Below, one piece after another: positions 1 to 4,838 of a stretch of DNA of 5,744 nt. Made by a program: the position numbers and the translations under genes. Position 1 is the stretch's first letter. Every line of letters begins with the position of its first letter. Under the pieces are notes generated by a model. The model saw nothing but the letters and a program-made list of their open reading frames with translations, had not been told where the DNA came from and made no database searches. Source of the stretch: Planctomycetaceae bacterium (GTDB taxonomy: Bacteria > Planctomycetota > Planctomycetia > Pirellulales > Thermoguttaceae); NCBI GenBank assembly GCA_031267635.1, contig JAIRYX010000260.1, positions 1 through 5,744 on the forward strand, written 5' to 3'.

Positions 1-479
1 AAAATCTCTTGCTTCGCGAAACGTCAAAACATATTCCTGTCTTGATTTCGCCGAGTATGAGTATGATGGTCAATCTGGCAATGAAACTTTGCGAACTCGC
101 CGCCCGAACTCTTAAAGATAAAGACGCCGATGTGGAAATTATCGAAAAACATCATCGTTTCAAAGTTGATGCGCCGAGCGGTACGGCATTGAAGTTCGGT
201 CAAATGATTGCGGCGGAAATGGGGATTGAGTATCAAAAACACGGTCGGGAAGGAGTTGTCGGCGAACGTCCTCATTCGGAAATCGGGTTCCACGCCGTTC
301 GTTTGGGCGACAATGCGGGAGAACATTCTATTTTATTCGGTCTTCTCGGCGAAACGCTTGAAATCAATATCAAGGCGTCCAACCGCGACTGTTACGCACA
401 AGGGGCGTTGGCGGCGGCTAAATTTCTGTACGGAAAACCGCCGGGGCTTTACAACATGAATGATTTGCTGGGATTATAA
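1..479 (+). CDS. dapB: 4-hydroxy-tetrahydrodipicolinate reductase, 3' part (5' end outside window)
   Basis: DapB reduces the dihydrodipicolinate precursor with NAD(P)H in the cytoplasmic diaminopimelate/lysine pathway. The frame is open from base 3 to the TAA at 477-479, giving 158 residues. As the family is about 265-270 aa long, the N-terminal Rossmann nucleotide-binding half lies left of the window. What is visible is the substrate-binding and tetramerisation domain. It has the family signature EKHHRFKVDAPSGTAL near visible residues 47-62, which contains the catalytic His pair, the Lys and the Gly-Thr of the substrate site. Further on come GERPHSEIGFHAVR, GDNAGEH and a C-terminal GLYNMNDLLGL, all typical DapB landmarks. 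The TTG at 9-11 is an internal Leu codon, not a start. The signature order and C-terminal wording resemble planctomycete DapB as I remember it. No frameshift or missing key residue is seen. Confidence 0.96.
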   Translation, partial: NLLLRETSKHIPVLISPSMSMMVNLAMKLCELAARTLKDKDADVEIIEKHHRFKVDAPSGTALKFGQMIAAEMGIEYQKHGREGVVGERPHSEIGFHAVRLGDNAGEHSILFGLLGETLEINIKASNRDCYAQGALAAAKFLYGKPPGLYNMNDLLGL

Positions 480-480
480 T

Positions 481-749
481 GGAAGTTCCCTTTTATACGG
501 GCAAAAATCTATGCCATAAGTCGATTGACTCATTGTCGTTATATCAATTTTTTGTTTTTGATTGACAGGCTGCATTCATTTAACATTGAAAAATAAAGTC
601 CATGATGGAGGTATGATATGCTTTTTTTATCTTTCGTCGAGAGGAAAGAAAATCAATCATCAACGCGGACATTGGCTGGGGACGCTTTTTTGGAAACCCC
701 GTTAATTCAAACGCCAAATGAAAAATTTACCGAGGAAAAGGGAACTTCC
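481..749. repeat. 269-base segment bounded by a perfect 14-bp inverted repeat
   Basis: GGAAGTTCCCTTTT at 481-494 is exactly reverse-complemented by AAAAGGGAACTTCC at 736-749. The left arm starts one base after the dapB stop codon. Part of each arm (GGAASTTCC) is itself nearly palindromic, and a shorter related copy, GAACTTCC, occurs at 791-798. No clear target-site duplication flanks the arms. The segment could be a small non-autonomous element, a pair of regulator sites or a long-range RNA stem. The sequence does not decide between these. Confidence 0.45.
558..586 (+). promoter_or_regulatory. candidate sigma70-type promoter upstream of the 618-944 frame
   Basis: TTGATT (558-563) and TAACAT (581-586) are separated by 17 bases, each matching four of six consensus positions. 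A perfect TTGACA overlaps at 562-567, but it has no good -10 at normal spacing. Transcription would start near 593, giving a leader of about 25 bases before the ATG at 618. AT-rich intergenic DNA yields such matches by chance, so this is weak evidence on its own. Confidence 0.3.
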
Positions 750-944
750 GTTTTATTCAAGGTTACTGTTCAAAAAAATGTAGGTTTTCAGAACTTCCCT
801 CTGACCGCTTCTTGCCTCCTTGATCATTTGCTCAAAAAAGATTTTTGTCTCTCACCTCTTTTTCGCAACGAAAAAAAATTAACGTATGAAGAATTTATTT
901 ATTCCCATTCAATGGTTGCGGGCGGTTTGGAACTAATATCATAG
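618..944 (+). CDS. possible 108-aa hypothetical protein, antisense overlap with the guaA 3' end
   Basis: I do not recognise this protein. In its favour, it starts with ATG after a full GGAGG Shine-Dalgarno sequence at 607-611 with six-base spacing, has a plausible promoter upstream, and fills nearly all of the space between the convergent genes dapB and guaA. Against it, the sequence shows no domain, membrane segment or repeat. The last 15 or so codons (YSHSMVAGGLELIS) are simply the opposite strand of the conserved GuaA C-terminus, and an in-frame run opposite a conserved gene is easily accidental. The right arm of the 14-bp inverted repeat lies within it. It may be a genuine small gene, a remnant, or the marker of a transcribed non-coding RNA. 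I hold it slightly below even odds. Confidence 0.35.
   Translation: MLFLSFVERKENQSSTRTLAGDAFLETPLIQTPNEKFTEEKGTSVLFKVTVQKNVGFQNFPLTASCLLDHLLKKDFCLSPLFRNEKKLTYEEFIYSHSMVAGGLELIS
859..875. terminator. weak AT-rich hairpin between the convergent gene ends
   Basis: TTTTTCG (859-865) and CGAAAAA (869-875) form a seven-pair inverted repeat around CAA, 24 bases beyond the guaA stop. A similar CAAAAA/TTTTTG pair lies at 833-847. In the guaA direction, the T-rich strand follows the stem as a termination signal would require. The stem has only two G-C pairs, so this is a weak candidate for the guaA terminator. Confidence 0.25.
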
Positions 945-2461
945 ACAACACGGTTAATACCTTTCACTTCATTGATGATTCGGGTTGACATTTTCCGTAA
1001 CAACTCATCGGGAAGCGGCGACCAGTCGGCAGTCATAAAATCGTCGGTTGTAACACAGCGGATGGCAATGGCGTCGTCGTAGGTTCGCCCGTCGCCCATC
1101 ACGCCGACACTCTTGACAGGTAATAACACCGCAAAGACCTGTGAAACGTTACGATAGAAACCGGCACGCCGAATCTCCTCAATCACAATCGCGTCCGCAT
1201 CGCGAAGCCGCGAAAGTTTTTCGCCGGTTACTTCGCCAAGACAGCGTACCGCCAACCCTGGACCGGGAAACGGATGTCGCCACACAAAATCTTCCGGTAA
1301 ACCAAGTTCTAACCCAAGTTTTCGTACCTCGTCCTTGAACAACTCCCGAAGCGGTTCGATAAGTTTGAATCCAAGTTTTTCCGGTAAACCGCCGACGTTG
1401 TGATGTAACTTAATGGTCGCCGCCGGATTGTTGTTACCGTTTTGATCGAGACTTGCCCCGCTTTCGATAATATCGGGATAAATTGTTCCTTGCGCCAAAA
1501 ATTGGGCGTTACCAAATTGCCGTGCGGCTTCCGCAAAAACGTCGATAAAATAATGTCCGATACGCCGCCGTTTTTCCTGCGGTTCCTCAATTCCGGCGAG
1601 GCGTTTCAAAAATTCGCCGGAAGCGTCAATCGTTTTCAGTTCCGCATCGAAATGCCTCTCGAACATCTGAACAACCGCGACGGCTTCGCCTTTTCGCAAC
1701 AAACCGTTGTCAACCAAAATACATTTCAGCCGCCTGCCGATTGCTTTTGACAAAATCGCCGCAACAACCGCTGAATCGACACCGCCGGAAAGTCCGCAAA
1801 TCACCTGACCGCCGCTGATTTCGTTTCGGAAACGGTCGATTGCGGTTGCCGCAAAATTTTTCATCGTCCACGTACATTGGCAGTTACAAATATCTTTGAC
1901 AAACCGGTTAAACGTGTCCATTCCGTACAAAGTATGAAAAACTTCCGGATGATATTGAACTCCGTAGAACGGTTTTTTGCGGTGTTTCATAGCGCCAATC
2001 GGACAGGAGGACGAAGCCGCGAGAAGTTCGAACTCCGCCGGAATTTTCGTAACGTGGTCGCCGTGACTCATCCAAACCTGTTGAATCGGCGGCGTGTTAC
2101 GAAAAAACGGCGACGCCTTACCGGTTTCGGTGAGTTCCAATGTGGCGCGTCCGTATTCTTTTTCGGAGGACGGCTCAACCGTTCCGCCAAATAATTCGGC
2201 TAACACCTGCATTCCGTAACAAATTCCAAGAACCGGAATACCGAGTTGGAATAATTCCGAATCACAAATTCTAGCGTTCTCTTCGTAAACGCTGGACGGT
2301 CCGCCGGAAAAAATAAGTCCTTTCGGAGCAAAACGCCGTACTTCATCAGCCGTGATGGTAAACGGGACGATACGTGAATAAACACCACATTCCCGAACCC
2401 GTCGGGCAATGAGTTGAACGTATTGAGCGCCGAAATCAAGAATTAAAATTGTTTCTTCCAT
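899..2461 (-). CDS. guaA: GMP synthase (glutamine-hydrolysing)
   Basis: GuaA converts XMP to GMP with ATP and glutamine, the last step of guanine nucleotide synthesis in the cytosol. The 520-aa product matches the normal family length (about 510-525). The class I glutamine amidotransferase domain comes first (about residues 4-195): LILDFGAQY, the nucleophile Cys81 in GICYGMQ, and His171/Glu173 in YGVQYHPEV. Next is the ATP pyrophosphatase domain with the P-loop SGGVDS at 225-230. The XMP-binding dimerisation domain ends in the hallmark GINRVVYDISSKPPATIEWE. All catalytic residues are present. The frame stays open to an ATG at 2509, but I chose 2461: MEETILILDFG is where the family normally starts, and GAGAAGG sits five bases upstream. 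The gene stands alone, convergent with dapB. Its base composition is near balanced (34 G+C in 1081-1140), unlike the AT-rich right end. Confidence 0.98.
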   Translation of the reverse strand: MEETILILDFGAQYVQLIARRVRECGVYSRIVPFTITADEVRRFAPKGLIFSGGPSSVYEENARICDSELFQLGIPVLGICYGMQVLAELFGGTVEPSSEKEYGRATLELTETGKASPFFRNTPPIQQVWMSHGDHVTKIPAEFELLAASSSCPIGAMKHRKKPFYGVQYHPEVFHTLYGMDTFNRFVKDICNCQCTWTMKNFAATAIDRFRNEISGGQVICGLSGGVDSAVVAAILSKAIGRRLKCILVDNGLLRKGEAVAVVQMFERHFDAELKTIDASGEFLKRLAGIEEPQEKRRRIGHYFIDVFAEAARQFGNAQFLAQGTIYPDIIESGASLDQNGNNNPAATIKLHHNVGGLPEKLGFKLIEPLRELFKDEVRKLGLELGLPEDFVWRHPFPGPGLAVRCLGEVTGEKLSRLRDADAIVIEEIRRAGFYRNVSQVFAVLLPVKSVGVMGDGRTYDDAIAIRCVTTDDFMTADWSPLPDELLRKMSTRIINEVKGINRVVYDISSKPPATIEWE

Positions 2462-2466
2462 TTGTG

Positions 2467-2473
2467 CCTTCTC
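2467..2473 (-). promoter_or_regulatory. guaA ribosome binding site
   Basis: On the minus strand this reads GAGAAGG, followed by CACAA and the ATG at 2459-2461. It favours this start over the in-frame ATG 16 codons upstream. Confidence 0.75.
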
Positions 2474-2482
2474 TTTTTCAAG

Positions 2483-2509
2483 TTTATAATAGGATGAATG
2501 AGTGATCAA
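2483..2509 (-). promoter_or_regulatory. candidate guaA promoter
   Basis: On the minus strand TTGATC (2504-2509) is followed after 15 bases by TATAAA (2483-2488), which overlaps TATTAT (2486-2491). The spacing is shorter than ideal, but the position just upstream of the ribosome binding site is right. The same bases give TATAAT on the plus strand (2485-2490). Confidence 0.28.
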
Positions 2510-2676
2510 TCGTCTGTGGATATGTTAAATCGTTATACGAACCAGTTATATGAACCTTATTTTTACGTTTCCTTAATTTTAAAATAAAAAATTTTGAAAT
2601 ATCGTCCCGAACCTGCATTTTCTTTGTCCCGTTAAGGACGGAAAAAATACCAAGTTCTTGGCGTTACAAAGTATTG
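2510..2676. other. gene-poor AT-rich spacer between guaA and the IS66 remnant
   Basis: I see no convincing gene here. The stretch holds runs of A and T around 2575-2597, a short inverted repeat GTCC/GGAC near 2627-2640, and the CCAAG/CTTGG hairpin listed separately. No GTAA-type IS66 right end is visible on the plus strand, which suggests that the far end of the insertion sequence has been lost. Confidence 0.5.
2643..2661 (-). terminator. possible intrinsic terminator for the leftward genes
   Basis: Minus strand: CCAAG-AA-CTTGG (2650-2661), immediately followed by TATTTTTT. It lies 16 bases after the stop of the 33-codon frame at 2677-2778. The stem is short: with a realistic four-base loop only four pairs remain. 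It would end leftward transcription coming out of the IS66 remnant before guaA. Confidence 0.35.
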
Positions 2677-2778
2677 TTATTCGTCTTCATCTTTGTCCGC
2701 TTCACTTCCCATTCGATATTTTATATCATAGTTAATAATAAAATCCAACTCTGCCTCAAGACCAACAAAATTATTCAT
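2677..2778 (-). CDS. 33-codon frame with acidic tail, probably a gene fragment
   Basis: The frame reads MNNFVGLEAELDFIINYD, then a basic KYRMG stretch, and ends in an acidic KDEDE tail. The ATG at 2776-2778 overlaps the end of the IS66 frame and has no Shine-Dalgarno sequence. Upstream of the ATG the same frame stays open but encodes nothing that resembles IS66. The composition looks like real protein (a hydrophobic, possibly helical stretch, then a charged tail). I therefore read it as the C-terminal scrap of a host or cargo gene whose front was lost next to the insertion sequence. A genuine small protein is the alternative. I do not recognise the family. Confidence 0.3.
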   Translation of the reverse strand: MNNFVGLEAELDFIINYDIKYRMGSEADKDEDE

Positions 2779-3793
2779 TCGGAAAAAGAGACAATGCAAA
2801 ACATTTTTCCCAGTCTTTTAGTTGTTTATACAATTGTGTTTTTTTGAACATGTCCGAATTAAATACCAAACAAATGTCTTCGTGTAACTTTTTATCATTG
2901 AAATTTTTGTTATTTAAGCAATGTATGCATTTTGCCCAAACTTTCAAAAAATCATGTCCGTAATAATTCGATAATTGCAAGATGTTTTCTTTCATCGCAA
3001 ACATCTTACGCAACCAATTCTGCAACAACAATTCGTCCTTGCGGTGAATTAAATGAAATATCTCTTGCACTGCGTTCAATAAATTGATGCCCCAGTTCGC
3101 TGTTTGTTTATCAGGTTTTTCTGCAACATATTTAATCTCTCGTATCAAATGCGCCCAGCATAACTATAACTTCGCCGCCGTTTGAGATTCCAACTTTTTG
3201 TACGCCGAATAAAAATCACAAGACACGATGCCAGAAAATGCGTTGCCAAGCACTCGACACAACACATCGTAACTACGATGCGAATCGATCTGGAACACCG
3301 AAAAATCCGACGCGCGAAACGCCCAAACCCATTGTAACTTCCCATTCTCTTTCCAACTACTCTCGTTACTATGAATATGTGATTGTTACGGCAACAAGTC
3401 AACAAGTTCAACTTGCTGCGTTTTAGTTACTTTATCGGTTTGGGTAAGTTTGCCGTTGCAATGCGGACATGAGGTGAGTTCGTGTTCGATTGTTGTATCG
3501 ATTTGATCGTCGGTAAAATGAATGCGGTCATGTTTCGGATGACCGTTTTGCGCACCAATTTTGCGGCGAGATTTTTTTCGCTTGCCCAAATTACCTTTCG
3601 GAGGTTTCACAATATCGGAAGAAGGCGGCTTGGACGAGTTACCGGAGTGCTTACACAACACCGCAAGATCTGCACGCAACTCCACATTTTCCTCACGCAA
3701 TACCGCAAGCTCCGCACGCAACTCCGCAGCGAGTTTTGTCAACGCAGTATTTTCTTTCTCAAGAAACCTGATACTTTCTAAAAGTTTTCCCAT
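2771..3793 (-). pseudogene. IS66-family transposase (TnpC-like), decayed
   Basis: An IS66 transposase catalyses DDE-type cut and rejoin of its own ends. The start ATG at 3791-3793 fits MGKLLESIRFLEKEN better than the TTG at 3835. Residues 5-46 form a leucine-rich coiled coil. Then come the family motif NSSKPPSSD (52-60), a basic stretch, GAQNGH, and half of the zinc finger (CPHC, 109-112). The same frame continues through WKENGKLQWVWAFRA, the catalytic-core segment SGIVSCDFYSAYKK and CWAHLIREIKY. It is broken by TAA at 3386-3388 and TAG at 3164-3166, the latter where relatives usually have Gln before the CWAH motif. About 120 residues between zinc finger and core are absent. The first catalytic Asp reads Asn (SNESSW for the usual DESGW), and the end carrying PTNN and the catalytic Glu is missing. 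Only about 338 sense codons remain, against roughly 450-530 in the family. It is surely inactive. Confidence 0.9.
3661..3725. repeat. 42-base-period imperfect direct repeat encoding coiled coil
   Basis: CCGCAAGATCTGCACGCAACTCC (3661-3683) recurs with two mismatches at 3703-3725. The period of 42 bases is 14 codons, two heptads, within the Leu/Ala/Glu-rich coiled coil of the transposase (LRAELAVLREEN, then LRADLAVL). It looks like an internal duplication of the oligomerisation helix. Confidence 0.7.
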
Positions 3794-3800
3794 AACGCAA

Positions 3801-3829
3801 ATAATACCACTTGCACAACGTAAATACAA
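3801..3829 (-). promoter_or_regulatory. candidate promoter of the IS66 transposase
   Basis: Minus strand: TTGTAT (3824-3829), a 17-base spacer, then TATTAT (3801-3806). The predicted transcript would begin only a base or two before the ATG at 3793, so translation would be nearly leaderless. No Shine-Dalgarno sequence is visible there. Confidence 0.3.
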
Positions 3830-3840
3830 TACCAAAAAAT

Positions 3841-3856
3841 AACTGTGAACGGTTAC
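3841..3856 (-). repeat. probable IS66 terminal inverted repeat (left end)
   Basis: Read on the minus strand from 3856 it is GTAACCGTTCACAGTT. The GTAA beginning matches the IS66-family rule, and it lies 48 bases outside the transposase start. The TAA inside GTAA serves as the stop codon of the neighbouring gene at 3853-4176. A partner end was not found, so this rests on the terminal motif and its position. Confidence 0.42.
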
Positions 3857-4176
3857 GAATAATCACCATTATTTTTGTTGTAAAAAATAATTAAAGGACC
3901 AACTACTGCCAATGGCGGCTTATCTTTCAATTCTTCTATAAATTTTTTGGTCGTAGGATGATTTATTGACAAACCCTCCTTTTGAAAGGCTGATTCGATT
4001 TGTGAATAAAAATCACGTATTTTTGTCGGCGAATCATAAACAAAAACATCGCGATTAGAGAATAAACGTAATGTCCCCACCCCGTATCCGAGATAAAAGA
4101 TAATAACTACAAATATAATACGACAAAACAATCTACGAATATTTTTCATCTTCGGCGAGTAATGATTTATAGTCAC
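3853..4176 (-). CDS. small single-pass membrane protein, C-terminus probably cut by IS66
   Basis: The function is not recognised. The 107-aa product begins MTINHYSPKMKNIRR, followed by one strongly hydrophobic segment of about 20 residues (CRIIFVVIIFYLGYGVG). A mostly polar domain follows (FYSQIESAFQKEG, FIEELKDKPP) and it ends PLIIFYNKNNGDYS. The basic residues before the helix suggest N-in topology with the domain outside the cytoplasm. I chose GTG at 4174-4176 because GAGG (4182-4185) lies five bases upstream. The ATG at 4147-4149 has no such signal but would keep the membrane segment. The stop codon falls in the presumed IS66 end, so the original protein was probably longer. Short motifs (GY, N-DV, Y-S--TK after the helix, and G--II near the end) echo the 172-aa protein encoded just upstream. 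It may be an accessory or immunity-like gene of the Rhs cluster. Confidence 0.6.
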   Translation of the reverse strand: MTINHYSPKMKNIRRLFCRIIFVVIIFYLGYGVGTLRLFSNRDVFVYDSPTKIRDFYSQIESAFQKEGLSINHPTTKKFIEELKDKPPLAVVGPLIIFYNKNNGDYS

Positions 4177-4181
4177 TATGT

Positions 4182-4185
4182 CCTC
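4182..4185 (-). promoter_or_regulatory. ribosome binding site favouring the GTG start at 4176
   Basis: GAGG on the minus strand, then ACATA, then GTG. It is the only reasonable Shine-Dalgarno match near any of the possible starts of this frame (TTG 4197, GTG 4176, ATG 4149). Confidence 0.5.
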
Positions 4186-4264
4186 AAATCCTGGCAAATT
4201 TGGCGGGATTTTGAAATTCTGTTTTTCATGGAACGTACCGATTAATCTGGCTAAAATCCATCAT

Positions 4265-4290
4265 ACTCCGTTGGAGTTGTTCAAAACAAC
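4265..4290. repeat. two overlapping small inverted repeats between the membrane-protein genes
   Basis: ACTCC-GTT-GGAGT (4265-4277) overlaps GTTGTT-CAA-AACAAC (4276-4290), both perfect with three-base loops. They lie 20-45 bases downstream of the 172-aa gene's stop, so as RNA they could form alternative hairpins. No T-run follows on the minus strand, so a standard intrinsic terminator is unlikely. They may limit read-through or stabilise the mRNA end. Confidence 0.3.
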
Positions 4291-4309
4291 ATCAACTGAA
4301 TCGTTACTT

Positions 4310-4828
4310 TTATTTTTTATTTGGTTGTAGTGTTGTTCCTTTTATTGTATCCCAAGTACCATCGCAATTTTCATCAAGATAAATAATATTATTACCAAAA
4401 GAATACATTATTTCTATTGGCTTATTAGTATTGGATTCTCTTGTTATGGTTATTTTTATATCAACGTCATTTTCACGGAAGCTATAGGTCCTCATAATAA
4501 CTTTTTTATTTTCTGGCAAAAAACCATACAATTCAGTAGCAATATTATAAGCATATTTTTCAATGCCAATTGAAAATCTTTTATTGTCATCATAAATTTG
4601 TGTAGTTAGTAAAGGGAGTTTATAATATCGGCTAGGTTCTGATAATTGTTTTACAAAGCTACTTAATTCATTGTTAGTGTCTTTTTCGAATTCAATTTGT
4701 ATCGGTGATTTTGTTACACTATTCGAATATATAATTTGTACATCATTTGTTGTGAAATAGCAAATCGCATACCCCAACAGTAGACCAATAGCAAACGATA
4801 TAAATGAATAAAAATTTTTGATTTTCAT
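4310..4828 (-). CDS. 172-aa single-pass membrane-anchored protein next to the Rhs tip (immunity-like candidate)
   Basis: No family is recognised. The product starts MKIKNFYSF and has one N-terminal hydrophobic segment (ISFAIGLLLGYAICYF, about residues 10-25). A polar domain of about 145 residues follows, probably exported. Near the end, YLDENCDGTWDTIKG has the D-x-N-x-D-G-x-x-D spacing of calcium-binding loops, common in exported bacterial proteins. No lipobox is seen. The start is firm: ATG at 4826-4828 with GGAGG five bases upstream. That site begins right after the stop of the Rhs gene, so the two are almost certainly co-transcribed and perhaps coupled in translation. The gene is very AT-rich (14 G+C in 4501-4560) compared with the metabolic genes, which hints at transfer. 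Its position behind an Rhs C-terminus is where immunity genes usually sit, but the role is inference only. Confidence 0.8.
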   Translation of the reverse strand: MKIKNFYSFISFAIGLLLGYAICYFTTNDVQIIYSNSVTKSPIQIEFEKDTNNELSSFVKQLSEPSRYYKLPLLTTQIYDDNKRFSIGIEKYAYNIATELYGFLPENKKVIMRTYSFRENDVDIKITITRESNTNKPIEIMYSFGNNIIYLDENCDGTWDTIKGTTLQPNKK

Positions 4829-4833
4829 ATTAA

Positions 4834-4838
4834 CCTCC
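4834..4838 (-). promoter_or_regulatory. strong ribosome binding site adjoining the Rhs stop codon
   Basis: GGAGG on the minus strand, five bases (TTAAT) before the ATG at 4828 and directly after the TGA at 4839-4841. Ribosomes ending the Rhs gene would reach this site at once, which fits translational coupling. Confidence 0.8.

Larger units (their letters stand above)
2779..3856 (-). mobile_element. remnant of an IS66-family insertion sequence
   Basis: The element is defined by the transposase pseudogene and a probable left end. On the minus strand the sequence entering it from 3856 is GTAACCGTTCACAG, and IS66-family ends characteristically begin with GTAA. No matching right end or 8-bp target duplication is visible near 2500-2800. 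The low-coordinate boundary is set only by where transposase similarity fades (about 2780) and is approximate. The accessory genes tnpA and tnpB that many IS66 elements carry are absent. Confidence 0.6.

Noticed and set aside
24..326. 100-codon minus-strand frame in dapB
   Set aside because: It is antisense to conserved dapB motifs, with no independent evidence.
562..567. TTGACA as the -35 box of the main intergenic promoter
   Set aside because: At 16-18 base spacing the following hexamers (CATTGA, ATTGAA, TTGAAA) are poor -10 matches. The overlapping TTGATT with TAACAT at 17 bases is a better pair.
1141..2439. Several open frames of 65-105 codons on both strands within guaA
   Set aside because: All lie inside the conserved guaA reading frame and lack start signals. 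They are by-products of a balanced-GC conserved gene.
2462..2509. Longer guaA start 16 codons upstream at 2509
   Set aside because: The extra residues (MITHSSYYKLEKEKAQ) are absent from the normal family start. They would also overlap the likely promoter and include the ribosome binding site that serves the ATG at 2461.
2498..2587. 29-codon plus-strand frame (MSDQSSVDMLNRY...) just after a TATAAT-like box
   Set aside because: It overlaps the guaA promoter region, has at best AGGA three bases from the ATG, would be nearly leaderless, and shows no recognisable features. Chance is the simpler reading.
3145..3411. 88-codon minus-strand frame across the IS66 core
   Set aside because: It is out of frame with the transposase. 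The conserved WKENGK and SCDFYSAY motifs are read in the neighbouring frame, so this is a shadow.
3482..3842. Plus-strand open frames opposite the IS66 N-terminus
   Set aside because: They are the antisense of the coiled-coil and NSSKPPSSD coding sequence and have no features of their own.
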